Below are positions 1-6,244 of a stretch of DNA of 6,244 bases, piece after piece. The stretch lies in assembly GCA_031261045.1 (NCBI GenBank), contig JAISKE010000020.1:1-6244 (forward strand). The letters run 5' to 3'. The DNA comes from Mycoplasmataceae bacterium (GTDB lineage Bacteria > Bacillota_I > Bacilli_A > Mycoplasmatales > Mycoplasmoidaceae). The notes beneath the pieces were generated by a model. That model saw only the letters and a program-made list of their open reading frames with translations. It made no database searches and was not told where the DNA came from. Within the stretch, counting starts at the first letter, position 1. Every line of letters starts with the position of its first letter. The position numbers and the translations under genes are program-made.

Positions 1-1
1 C

Positions 2-445
2 TATTCTCAATTGGTTTTTATTTATAAAGTTTTAATTCATTTTAAAAAATGAGCTGTTTATGATTCTGATCTTATCACATTTGAACGAAGCACGGGTTTT
101 ACTTACAATTTGTATGATATTTTCCAACAAAATCAATATTTAATTGAAACTTATTCTAGAACTAAATTTTGAAAATCTCACCAACAGTTTATTGAGTTTT
201 TAATGATCATGTTTATCTTAACTATTTTTCTACCAAGAATTTTTATTCAATACAATAGCAAAGAGATTAACCATATTGCTGTAGAGAAAGCTAGAAATTG
301 ATTAGAAAAATATATTCCTAGTTGAAAATCTAATAAATGATTGAAAACTAGTTTAATACTAACCCCAAAAATGTCAGCTTATTTAACTAAATTTAAATTT
401 AAAAATAAATACGTTTCAACAGCTCTTAAGAATAAGGTGTTCTAA
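2..445 (+). CDS. 3' end of an unrecognised membrane protein gene (partial)
   Basis: The reading frame is open from the left edge to a TAA at 443-445 and gives 147 residues with no start codon inside the window that looks genuine. It is open only if UGA is tryptophan: five in-frame TGA codons and no TGG. I do not recognise the family. Residues about 64-83 form one strongly hydrophobic, probably membrane-spanning segment (Ile/Leu/Met/Phe-rich). It is preceded by a mixed polar region with many aromatic residues and followed by a Lys/Trp-rich basic tail of about 65 residues that probably lies in the cytoplasm. The stop is separated by a single base from the next start, so it is very likely in one operon with the RDD gene. 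The gene continues to the left, so total length and any N-terminal domain are unknown. The coding call is firm; the function is not known. Confidence 0.75.
434..439 (+). promoter_or_regulatory. Ribosome binding site of the RDD gene
   Basis: AAGGTG lies seven bases before the ATG at 447 and sits inside the last codons of the upstream gene. It supports this ATG as the start and suggests translational coupling, since the upstream stop is one base away from the start codon. Confidence 0.55.
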
Positions 446-446
446 C

Positions 447-1199
447 ATGGTAGACAATCTTCAAGGTGTTAACATCCCAAAGCCGGAAGCACCGCGAGCA
501 CGTTATTTATTGGCTAAAGCATGACAGAGGATCTGCGCAAGAATTATTGATGCAATTATTGTGTTAGCACTATCGTTTGCTTTTGGTGCATTGATATTGG
601 CCACTACAAAGGACGGTTTAAAAGATCCTTTCAGTATTAAACAAACTTGAAGATACTTTGCAACATCTTTAATATCAACCATAATTTTTATATCCTATTT
701 CTTATTATTGCCATATTTTACCAAAGGTAAGACGCTCGGACTCATGATGTTTAAACTAAGAATTTATAATTTAATTGGTACTAAAAACTTCTTTGTTAAT
801 TTAATGAAACGTGAATTTTTTTTATGAATGGTAATTGCTATTAGTAATATTATCCTAGGTATCACTTTATGAGCCAAAGGTCAACCAGGAGCGAACAACT
901 TATTAAATAATTTATTAAAGCTACAAGGGGATAAAAGCGATCCACTAGTTGCGATGTTCTTTACATTTTACGCTGTTGGTGGTCTAATGTTAATCATTTG
1001 TATGATTCATATGTGTATCTTTAATAAGAAACGTTGTTTTATTGATCGAGTGAGTGATACCGTAGTGATTAAAATGGTTGATGTATCTAGTCAAGACCCA
1101 AGTGCTAGTCTTAATAGCGGTGTGAAGAAATCTAAACGTAATTATGGTTTACCTGGAGAAATTATTGGTAGCCCATCCGATGAAATAGACGGCTTGTAA
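447..1199 (+). CDS. RDD-family integral membrane protein
   Basis: The product is 250 residues long, with four in-frame TGA (Trp) codons and no TGG. The RDD family is defined by conserved Arg and Asp residues in membrane segments. Here the first helix carries the typical R-I-C-A-R-I-I-D pattern (Arg32, Asp35), and a late conserved motif around residues 196-208 carries Asp200 and Asp204 (C-F-I-D-R-V-S-D-T). A G-K-T-L-G-L motif at about 94-99, with K-L-R-I-Y after it, is also typical. Likely membrane segments are at about 34-53, 70-90, 125-142 and 167-192. The C-terminal 40 residues are polar and probably cytoplasmic. Transport roles have been proposed for the family, including sodium/proton exchange for some members, but the substrate here cannot be told from sequence. 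The start is chosen from the RBS and the one-base gap to the upstream stop. It is probably co-transcribed with the upstream membrane protein gene. Family call fairly sure; function unknown. Confidence 0.82.
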
Positions 1200-1211
1200 A
1201 TATTAGGCTGT

Positions 1212-1217
1212 TATAAT
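1212..1217 (+). promoter_or_regulatory. Putative -10 box for a leaderless pcrA transcript
   Basis: A perfect TATAAT ends nine bases before the pcrA ATG at 1226. Transcription would start about seven bases downstream of the box, at or next to the start codon. No clear -35 element is seen at 16-18 bases upstream, which is common in mollicutes, and no Shine-Dalgarno sequence lies at a usable distance from the ATG. In AT-rich DNA a chance TATAAT is possible, and read-through from the RDD gene would also serve pcrA. Confidence 0.4.
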
Positions 1218-1225
1218 AATTCACC

Positions 1226-3412
1226 ATGCTTAATTTAAGTAAATTAAATAAGAATCAAAAAGACGCAGTAACAAGTAAAGATGGCCCACTATTAATTGTA
1301 GCAGGAGCAGGAACTGGTAAAACCAGAGTACTTACTTGGCGTGTTGCTTATTTAGTTAAAGAATTAGGTTACAACCCAAGTCGAATTCTAGCAATCACTT
1401 TTACAAATAAAGCGGCTGATGAAATGCGTTCACGATTAAACGAAATGCTAAGCGAAAGCCACGCTTCATGAATCGGTACCTATCATTCCACATGTTTAAA
1501 AATACTAAAAGAAGATATTGGTGTGTTAAATCGTTCTAATAAGTTTGAAGTATTAGCAACTGACGCTGATAAAAATACACTTTTAAGGGAAATTTATAAA
1601 GCTGGGCAAATATCCACTCGAGAAATTAAATACAAAAAAGCTCTAGCTATTATTAGCAAGATCAAAACAAATAATTTAGATATCTACAACATATCTGATC
1701 GCAAGCAATTAGAACAATTAGAAATTTATAGATTTGAAGAATTGCCAAGTATTCGTTACATTTACAAGCATTACTCGCAGAGAATGCTTGATGCTAATAA
1801 ACTTGATTTCGACGATCTTTTAATTTTAGCACATAAGATATTAAGTGAATTTCCAACGCTGAGAGAGAAATGACAGAAGCGATTTGATTACGTATTAGTT
1901 GATGAGTTCCAAGACACCAATCAAATGCAATATGAAATATTAACAATGCTGGTTAATCCACAATTAAACAATGTATTTGTAGTGGGCGACCCAGACCAGA
2001 CAATTTATACTTGACGAGGAGCTTATCCTAATATTTTTAAAGATTTTCTTCATACTTATCCACATAATCGAATTATTGTATTGGATACTAATTATCGATC
2101 AACACCAAATATTTTGCATGTAGCTAATAAACTAATTTCGCATAACATGGAAAGAATCAAAAAAAATTTAGTGACTGATAATCCCGAGGGACTACAAGTA
2201 ACTATTTTTGGTGGAGAATCAGCTTACGATGAATCTAATTTTGTAGTCCACCAAATTCTTAAAGCTATTAAAAATAAAGATTGCGCTTATAAAGATATGG
2301 TTATCCTATATCGTGCTCGCCAACAATCAAGAGCAATTGAACAAGAATTAATTAATAATCAAGTTCCGTACTATGTATATGGTGGAACTAGATTCTATGA
2401 ACGTATGGAAATTATGGATTTGATTGGTTATCTGAAAGTAATTGCTAATCCTAACGATGAATTAGCTTTAAAAAGAATTATTAATGTTCCAGCTCGTTTG
2501 ATTGGCGAGAGTACGGTTGATCGAATTAGCGAATATACTAGAACACGTAAACAAACATTTTTACAAAGCTTATACGATTCCAACAATCCTGATATTAGCG
2601 TACCTTGAGAACCTGCAAAAATAACAAAATTCCTAACCCTAATTGACAACCTAACTGAGGCTAGCAAGAAATTAAGTATTGTAAACACTTTAGAATTAGT
2701 AATCAAAGATACAAACTATTTAGAATACTTACAATCTTACGACGGATTTGAGGATCGTCAAGGCTATATTGACGAATTAAAGGCATCAATTAGTGAATTT
2801 GAATTAAAACATCCTGGTGCTGGTATCTATGATTACTTACACGAGATTGCCTTGTACACCAATAAGGAAGAAGATAAAGATGTTAAATTGGATAAAGTTA
2901 TTTTAATGACGGTACATGCTGCTAAAGGGACTGAATATAAATACGTCTTTGTTATGGGTATGATTGATGGAATTTTTCCTTCCATCCATAATTTTGAATG
3001 CGACATTGAAGAAGAACGCCGAGTAGCTTATGTGGCAATTACTAGGGCTAAAGAACATCTATTCTTGTCTTACAACACGGGTAGTTCTTCTAACTATTGT
3101 AAAACGGCTATCGCTTCACGTTTTATTAAAGAGATTGGCAAAGAACATGTACATTTTGAATTTCCTAAGACAGTTAGTATTAGTAATAAAGATTTAGATT
3201 GATTTGATTCACAGAAAGAAGTTGATTTTAGTGACAACTATCATGAAAAGAATATTGATTTTCATATCGGCGACACAATTGTACACACCGTTTATGGCTT
3301 GGGTGCTGTTATTGGAATTGATAAAGATATGATTGATGTGGTGTTCAAAAACCCACACGGCAAGAAACGCTTAATGAAAAATCATAAATCAATTAAACGA
3401 ATGTTAAATTAA
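1226..3412 (+). CDS. pcrA: ATP-dependent DNA helicase PcrA/UvrD, SF1A
   Basis: Complete 728-residue 3'-5' DNA helicase, the usual length for PcrA, acting in nucleotide excision repair, replication restart and removal of protein roadblocks. Motifs appear in order: Q-motif (L-N-K-N-Q, Gln11), Walker A A-G-A-G-T-G-K-T (26-33), motif Ia (T-F-T-N-K-A-A, 58-64), Ib (G-T-Y-H-S, just after Trp82), Walker B/motif II D-E-F-Q-D (226-230), motif III ([12 protein letters not shown], ending about 265), motif IV (N-Y-R-S-T, 289-293), motif V (T-V-H-A-A-K-G-T-E, 562-570) and motif VI (A-I-T-R-A-K, with arginine finger Arg607). The C-terminal 60 residues, with [14 protein letters not shown], match the PcrA Tudor-like domain that binds RNA polymerase in better-studied bacteria. 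Five TGA codons (residues 82, 216, 263, 461, 659) must be Trp; the one at 263 is the conserved Trp of motif III. The start is the first Met before the Q-motif. The last 9 bp overlap coaX convergently. Confidence 0.97.
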
Positions 3413-4120
3413 ATATTGATAACCAAGCAAAATGGCATTATCTACTATTGTAGCACCAGATATTTTATCGATTAATTCTAATTCCCTAGCTTTCCCACCA
3501 GTGATGATAAAATGTGTCATACCATAATGTTTCTTGCAGTAATTAATAATTCCAGTTATAAAACCGTTGGCCATATAAGCCGCACCAGAAGTTAACGCCT
3601 CAATAGTATTGCTACCGAACTTAAAAGATTGTTTCATCTTCATATTAGTTTGTCTTAACATAGATGTTGATAAATGTAATTTTTCAATTCCTGTAATTAT
3701 TGGTGGAGCAATAATTGCGCCGTGCATCGTTTTATTATCCACAGCCACAGCATAAGAAGCAGTACCAAAACAAATACCAGCACCTTTATGAACGGTCTTT
3801 TTAATAAACAATGCTAGGCTTAAAATATCTGTGCCAATTTCGGATTGATTAAATTTAGATAAATTAAATTCTGCTTTAAAATTAGTAACTTTAATCTTTT
3901 GAGGGTTAACTTTAGTTAATTTAAACAAATCATTTGAAAGCTTCTTGTTTATTGAAGGGACTACTGAACCAATATAAATTTGACTAATTTGTAATTTAGA
4001 TAATGATTTATTTAATTGGTAATGATGAGTCGGGGTTATAAATACTCTTTTAAGTTTTTTATTAATAAATATACCTAACTTAATGTTGGTATTACCCACG
4101 TCAACAATTAAAATAGACAT
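3404..4120 (-). CDS. coaX: Type III pantothenate kinase family protein (CoaX-like)
   Basis: The product is 238 residues, slightly shorter than the usual 250-260. CoaX phosphorylates pantothenate with ATP, the first step of coenzyme A synthesis, in the cytoplasm. The N-terminal phosphate-binding motif D-V-G-N-T (7-11) is perfect. The fold is also supported by the H-G-A-I-I-A-P-P-I stretch (133-141), the T-S-G-A-A-Y-M-A-N-G segment (177-186), the I-I-T-G-G-K-A motif (205-211) and the terminal hydrophobic G-Y-Q-Y-L-I. Two active-site motifs are altered: the usual G-A-D-R reads G-T-D-I (96-99), keeping Asp98 but losing the Arg, and the usual D-x-G-T-A reads C-F-G-T-A (117-121), losing the Asp. 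Activity or substrate may therefore differ. It follows coaD in the same operon: the coaD stop and this ATG share one base (TAATG), with a good Shine-Dalgarno upstream. It has no tryptophan codon. Family call is secure; kinase activity is not. Confidence 0.88.
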   Translation of the reverse strand: MSILIVDVGNTNIKLGIFINKKLKRVFITPTHHYQLNKSLSKLQISQIYIGSVVPSINKKLSNDLFKLTKVNPQKIKVTNFKAEFNLSKFNQSEIGTDILSLALFIKKTVHKGAGICFGTASYAVAVDNKTMHGAIIAPPIITGIEKLHLSTSMLRQTNMKMKQSFKFGSNTIEALTSGAAYMANGFITGIINYCKKHYGMTHFIITGGKARELELIDKISGATIVDNAILLGYQYLI

Positions 4121-4569
4121 TATTTATTCCTTTGAGCAATCATTCTTTTTTGTCTGACTAACTCTTTAATATTGGTAGAAGAAACTTTATTTAATTTTGC
4201 ATCAGTAATAAATAGAACTGTTTCAATACGTTTATCACCAATACGTAGGTTCTGGGCAATATTAATTTCATAAGCTGTATCTTTAGAATCTCTAATGGAT
4301 CGTACAATATATCCGCATTTTAATTTCTTTGCTAAATCGATAGTCATTGTGTTGTTGATCACTACTTTAACATTACTTAAATGCAAATGAGATACAACTT
4401 TACTAATTTTGGCAAAACGAATTCTTATATTTTGACTTTCTTTTTTATCAACGTTATGTGAAACGGCTACGTACAGCTTATCAAAGAGTTTGCTGGCTCT
4501 TTTAATGATATCGATGTGACCTTGATGAATGGGGTCAAAGGTTCCTGGGAATAGGGCAATTTTGTTCAT
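4120..4569 (-). CDS. coaD: Phosphopantetheine adenylyltransferase
   Basis: The product is 149 residues, close to the usual 155-165. CoaD transfers AMP from ATP to 4'-phosphopantetheine to give dephospho-CoA, the penultimate step of coenzyme A synthesis. As a nucleotidyltransferase of the HIGH superfamily it shows G-T-F-D-P-I-H-Q-G-H at 9-18, with the (T/H)xGH motif His15 and His18. The R-S-I-R segment (90-93) corresponds to the R-G-L-R phosphate-binding motif, with the usual Gly replaced by Ser. A Y-E pair follows at 100-101, and V-S-S-T-N-I-K-E (129-136) is the C-terminal I-S-S-T-x-K/R motif. The start ATG has no convincing Shine-Dalgarno, but the strand begins immediately afterwards (N-K-I-A-L-F-P-G), so no upstream start is needed. 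It is first in a two-gene operon with coaX and diverges from pta across 65 bp. No tryptophan codons are present. Function is confident. Confidence 0.95.
   Translation of the reverse strand: MNKIALFPGTFDPIHQGHIDIIKRASKLFDKLYVAVSHNVDKKESQNIRIRFAKISKVVSHLHLSNVKVVINNTMTIDLAKKLKCGYIVRSIRDSKDTAYEINIAQNLRIGDKRIETVLFITDAKLNKVSSTNIKELVRQKRMIAQRNK
4128..4133 (-). promoter_or_regulatory. Ribosome binding site of coaX inside coaD
   Basis: On the minus strand AAAGGA lies seven bases before the coaX ATG, within the last coaD codons. It fixes the coaX start and, with the TAATG stop/start overlap, points to translational coupling of the two genes. Confidence 0.6.
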
Positions 4570-4595
4570 GTTATGACTTATTTTTAAGTTTAATA

Positions 4596-4605
4596 ATTAT
4601 ATAAT
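4596..4605. promoter_or_regulatory. Palindromic divergent -10 element of coaD-coaX and pta
   Basis: The perfect palindrome ATTATATAAT contains TATAAT on the plus strand (4600-4605, toward pta) and TATAAT on the minus strand (4601-4596, toward coaD). Predicted starts lie near 4612 and 4589, leaving leaders of roughly 23 and 20 bases. On the minus strand a TTGATA is present at 4620-4615, but only 13 bases from the -10 box, shorter than the usual 17. No good -35 is visible for pta. These are the only strong -10 matches in the 65-bp divergent region. Confidence 0.5.
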
Positions 4606-4620
4606 AATTAAAATTATCAA

Positions 4621-4626
4621 AAGAGG
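4621..4626 (+). promoter_or_regulatory. Ribosome binding site of pta
   Basis: AAGAGG lies eight bases before the ATG at 4635 and supports that start. By contrast, coaD on the other side of the same intergenic region has no recognisable Shine-Dalgarno. Confidence 0.6.
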
Positions 4627-4634
4627 TATATCAC

Positions 4635-5618
4635 ATGAGCTTAATTGATTCATTAAAAGAGAAGTTATCACGCAGCAACATTAAACCTAGAATAGTTTAT
4701 GCTGAAGGTTGGAATCCTAACATTCAAAATGCTGCTATTGAGGTGGCTAGTAACAACACCGTAGTACCGATTTTAATTTTTCATAAAGCAAGTGAAATAC
4801 CAACAGGATTAACACTTAAGCATATTGTCATTGACCGCGACGATTTATCTAAATATGCTAATTTACTTTTTGAATTAAGAAAAGCTAAGGGGATGACTCT
4901 AGAACAATCTAAAGAATTAGTTAAGCAACCCAATTATCTAGCGACTCTAATGGTGAAATCCAACGACGCTGATGGTGAAATATGTGGGATTGACTACACG
5001 ACTAAAGACACTTTAAAACCAGCATTACAAATTATTAAAACTGCGCCTGGTGCTAAATTAGTTACCAGCGCATTTGTGATGGAAAAAGGTGAAGAGCAGT
5101 ATGTTATGGGCGACTGCGCCATCAATATTTATCCAACTAGTGAAGAACTAGCTAACATTACTAAAATGATTTCATTATTTGCTAAAGAAACTGTAGGTTT
5201 TGGCGAAGTTAGAACCGCGATGCTAAGTTATTCTACAGTGGGTTCTGGCGCTGGTGAATCGGTTGATAAAGTACGAGCAGCTTACGATTTAGTTAAAAAT
5301 GATGAACAACTTAAAGACAACAATATTAAAGTTTTCGGTGAGATGCAATTTGATGCCGCTTTTGTACCTTCAGTCATGATTAAAAAAGCTAAAGGAATCT
5401 CCTGAAAACAAACCGCTAACACTTTTGTATTCCCTAACATTGATGCCGGTAACATTGGTTATAAAATTGCACAGCGTATGGGACAATTTCAAGCGGTAGG
5501 TCCAGTATTAATTGGATTAGCACTACCAGTAAATGATTTAAGCCGTGGGGCTTCTCAAGACGATGTTGTAGGCTTATCTTACATCACTGGGAATCAAGCT
5601 TTATCTAACAAAAGGTAA
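4635..5618 (+). CDS. pta: Phosphate acetyltransferase
   Basis: Complete 327-residue short-form Pta, the usual size for the single-domain enzyme of Firmicutes and mollicutes. It converts acetyl-CoA and phosphate to acetyl phosphate and CoA in the cytoplasm; acetate kinase then makes ATP. Recognisable blocks are I-V-Y-A-E-G-W-N (20-27), G-I-D-Y-T-T-K-D-T-L-K-P-A-L-Q-I-I-K-T (118-136), D-C-A-I-N-I-Y-P-T (160-168), M-L-S-Y-S-T-V-G-S-G (196-205), E-M-Q-F-D-A-A (236-242), F-P-N-I-D-A-G-N-I-G-Y-K-I-A-Q (266-280) and V-N-D-L-S-R-G (299-305). The last carries the Ser-Arg pair that is functionally important in characterised Pta enzymes. Trp257 is encoded by TGA at 5403-5405 and Trp26 by TGG; under the standard code the protein would lose its C-terminal quarter. 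It is divergent from coaD and has its own RBS. No clear intrinsic terminator follows. Function is very confident. Confidence 0.97.
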
Positions 5619-5643
5619 TTATTTTAAAATAAAAAAGTAAATT

Positions 5644-5676
5644 GACCTTCGGTCCTGCTATTTATAGGTAGGGAGG
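5644..5676 (+). promoter_or_regulatory. Two short hairpins and a strong Shine-Dalgarno before a small ORF
   Basis: The pta-small ORF gap (5619-5682) holds a short stem GACC-TTC-GGTC (5644-5654). It also holds a weaker interrupted stem, in which CCT and CTA (5654-5660) pair with TAG and AGG (5665-5672) around a four-base loop. The 3' arm reaches the Shine-Dalgarno GGGAGG (5671-5676), which lies six bases before the ATG at 5683. No U-run follows, so this does not look like an intrinsic terminator. The stems are small, and whether they form is uncertain. Confidence 0.3.
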
Positions 5677-5682
5677 TTAATT

Positions 5683-5912
5683 ATGAAATATAATGACAAA
5701 AGAAAGCGATTGGATGTGCAAGTGGGTAAAATATACAATAAAAAACACTATGAAGTAACTAAGCATCTATTCCTGGGCCGAAACAACCTAATATTCTTAA
5801 ACTAATATTAAAACGATTAAATCAAATTGATAAACGATTAGATGGAATTGATGGTCGACTTGATGGAATAGATGCACGTCTGGATCGTAACAATGGTCTG
5901 GCTCACTTATAG
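5683..5912 (+). pseudogene. Small coiled-coil protein gene split by a frameshift
   Basis: An ATG at 5683, with a strong Shine-Dalgarno six bases upstream, opens a 40-residue reading frame that is basic at its N-terminus and stops at 5803-5805. A second frame (-1 or +2 relative to it) is open from 5763 to a TAG at 5910-5912. It has no ATG of its own and encodes about 49 residues, with a P-G-P-K-Q-P-N segment and then a heptad-like helix repeating R-L-D-G-I-D-G. Joined within 5763-5802, the two parts would give a protein of about 76 residues: basic N-terminus, Pro-rich hinge, coiled coil. Small proteins ending in such Leu-Asp-x-Ile-Asp-x-Arg coiled coils are common in mycoplasmas, but I cannot name a family. 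The break may be a real mutation, a sequencing error or recoding. No classic slippery heptamer is visible. The 40-residue ORF alone could also be expressed. Confidence 0.5.
5835..5888 (+). repeat. 21-bp in-frame tandem repeat encoding coiled-coil heptads
   Basis: Two full 21-base units (5835-5855, 5856-5876) and a partial third (5877-5888) encode R-L-D-G-I-D-G, R-L-D-G-I-D-A and R-L-D-R. The nucleotide copies have diverged mainly at third codon positions. This suggests that the protein heptad has been under selection, and that the unit is not a fresh DNA duplication. Confidence 0.65.
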
Positions 5913-5950
5913 GCATAATAGTTATAGCATAAATATTGGGAGCAAATTAT

Positions 5951-6244
5951 TTATCGTAAACGAGAGGGTCGCACGGGGCTTTTTGGTTCGACAGTATCAA
6001 TATTAAACTTGGGGTTATTGACATCTCATTTAATAATGTGAATGTCTTCCTCGAATTCTTGACGTGTTTGATAGTTTGCCCCACCGCCACCGAAGCGACG
6101 GCGTCCAGAACCACCAGCAGCCCCACCATTTCATTTATTTCTCATGAGGGTAGCCCACAAGTCCTCGAACTTAATCGACCACGTCCTGACGAAGTCCTCG
6201 GCGGTTATGCCTTCGTTTACGTAATCGAGGTTAATCGAGCCAAA
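5951..6244 (-). CDS. 3' end of an unrecognised GC-rich, Gly/Arg-rich protein gene (partial)
   Basis: On the minus strand the frame from the right edge to a TAA (5953-5951) is open for 97 residues, provided two TGA codons are read as Trp; two TGG codons are also used. I do not recognise it. Residues 1-36 are mixed and aromatic (V-N-E-G-I-T-A-E-D-F is one stretch). Residues about 39-57 form a flexible Gly-rich linker with an R-R-R-F core. Next comes an acidic E-F-E-E-D stretch, and the tail is Pro/Arg-containing and basic. There is no membrane segment. By my count GC is about 47%, against roughly a third elsewhere, with frequent GAC, GAG, CTC and GGC codons unlike its neighbours. It faces the small coiled-coil gene convergently. 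The linker resembles those of nucleic-acid-binding or DnaJ G/F-type proteins, but no diagnostic motif is present. An overlapping 60-codon ORF in another frame (6129-5947) seems less likely. Confidence 0.5.

Noticed and set aside
2428..2706. 92-codon ORF on the minus strand inside pcrA
   Set aside because: It lies wholly opposite conserved helicase coding sequence, has no recognisable motif and no supporting RBS; it is a shadow ORF.
1226..3412. pcrA as a pseudogene broken by several stop codons
   Set aside because: All the breaks are TGA, at least one falls exactly on a conserved Trp, and neighbouring genes show the same pattern; this is code reassignment, not decay.
5619..5640. Intrinsic terminator after pta (ATTTTAAAAT then an A-run)
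   Set aside because: The palindrome is all A/T with no loop and no following U-run on the plus strand; it is too weak to call.
5689..5694. TATAAT inside the small ORF as a promoter
   Set aside because: No -35 is visible, and no start codon in the downstream coiled-coil frame would use it; likely chance in AT-rich coding DNA.
5763..5802. Programmed -1 frameshift site in the small coiled-coil gene
   Set aside because: No X-XXY-YYZ heptamer in the correct register could be found, and no stable downstream structure is evident, so recoding is not supported over mutation or error.
5947..6129. 60-codon minus-strand ORF starting Met-Val-Gly-Leu-Leu-Val-Val
   Set aside because: It overlaps a longer frame that is open to the window edge when UGA is Trp, and its ATG has no Shine-Dalgarno. 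The hydrophobic start is a by-product of Gly-rich codons read out of frame. I keep some doubt because the longer frame is itself unidentified.
1..6244. CRISPR array, transposon, defence or toxin-antitoxin system
   Set aside because: No regularly spaced repeats, transposase motifs, terminal inverted repeats or toxin-antitoxin-like gene pair are visible; most of the window is ordinary housekeeping sequence.

Overview
The window is a stretch of mollicute (mycoplasma-type) chromosome. The strongest evidence is the genetic code: a complete PcrA helicase, a complete Pta, an RDD membrane protein and a partial membrane protein are all intact only if UGA is read as tryptophan (translation table 4). 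By my count in-frame UGA outnumbers UGG by about 17 to 4. The DNA is AT-rich, leaders are short, genes are tightly packed, and several stops and starts touch or overlap. I cannot name the species. A small coiled-coil gene of a kind common in mycoplasmas fits that assignment but does not prove a lineage.

Layout. Bases 2-445 (+) hold the 3' end of an unrecognised membrane protein gene. One base after its stop comes a 250-residue RDD-family membrane protein (447-1199, +). Twenty-six bases later comes a complete UvrD/PcrA-type DNA helicase (1226-3412, +) with all the SF1A motifs and a C-terminal Tudor-like domain. It runs convergently into the coaD-coaX pair on the minus strand (4569 to 3404); the coaX and pcrA reading frames overlap by 9 bp at their 3' ends. 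Across a 65-bp divergent intergenic region lies pta (4635-5618, +). Its most notable element is the 10-bp palindrome ATTATATAAT, which supplies a TATAAT -10 box on each strand. After pta comes a short gene (5683-5912, +) with a good ribosome binding site but a reading-frame break before its coiled-coil half. Last is the 3' end of a minus-strand gene (6244 to 5951) that is clearly more GC-rich than the rest and has a Gly/Arg-rich segment.

How the genes fit together. CoaX (pantothenate kinase family) and CoaD (phosphopantetheine adenylyltransferase) belong to coenzyme A synthesis. Pta exchanges CoA and acetyl phosphate for acetyl-CoA in the acetate/ATP pathway. A shared promoter region would link CoA supply to its main fermentative use; this is inference from layout. 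PcrA is a housekeeping repair and replication helicase. The RDD protein and its upstream neighbour are probably membrane proteins co-transcribed with each other and possibly with pcrA.

I see no CRISPR array, transposase, tRNA or rRNA, and no convincing new multi-gene system. The points most worth following up are the altered active-site motifs of CoaX, the palindromic divergent promoter, the frame-broken coiled-coil gene and the compositionally distinct right edge.
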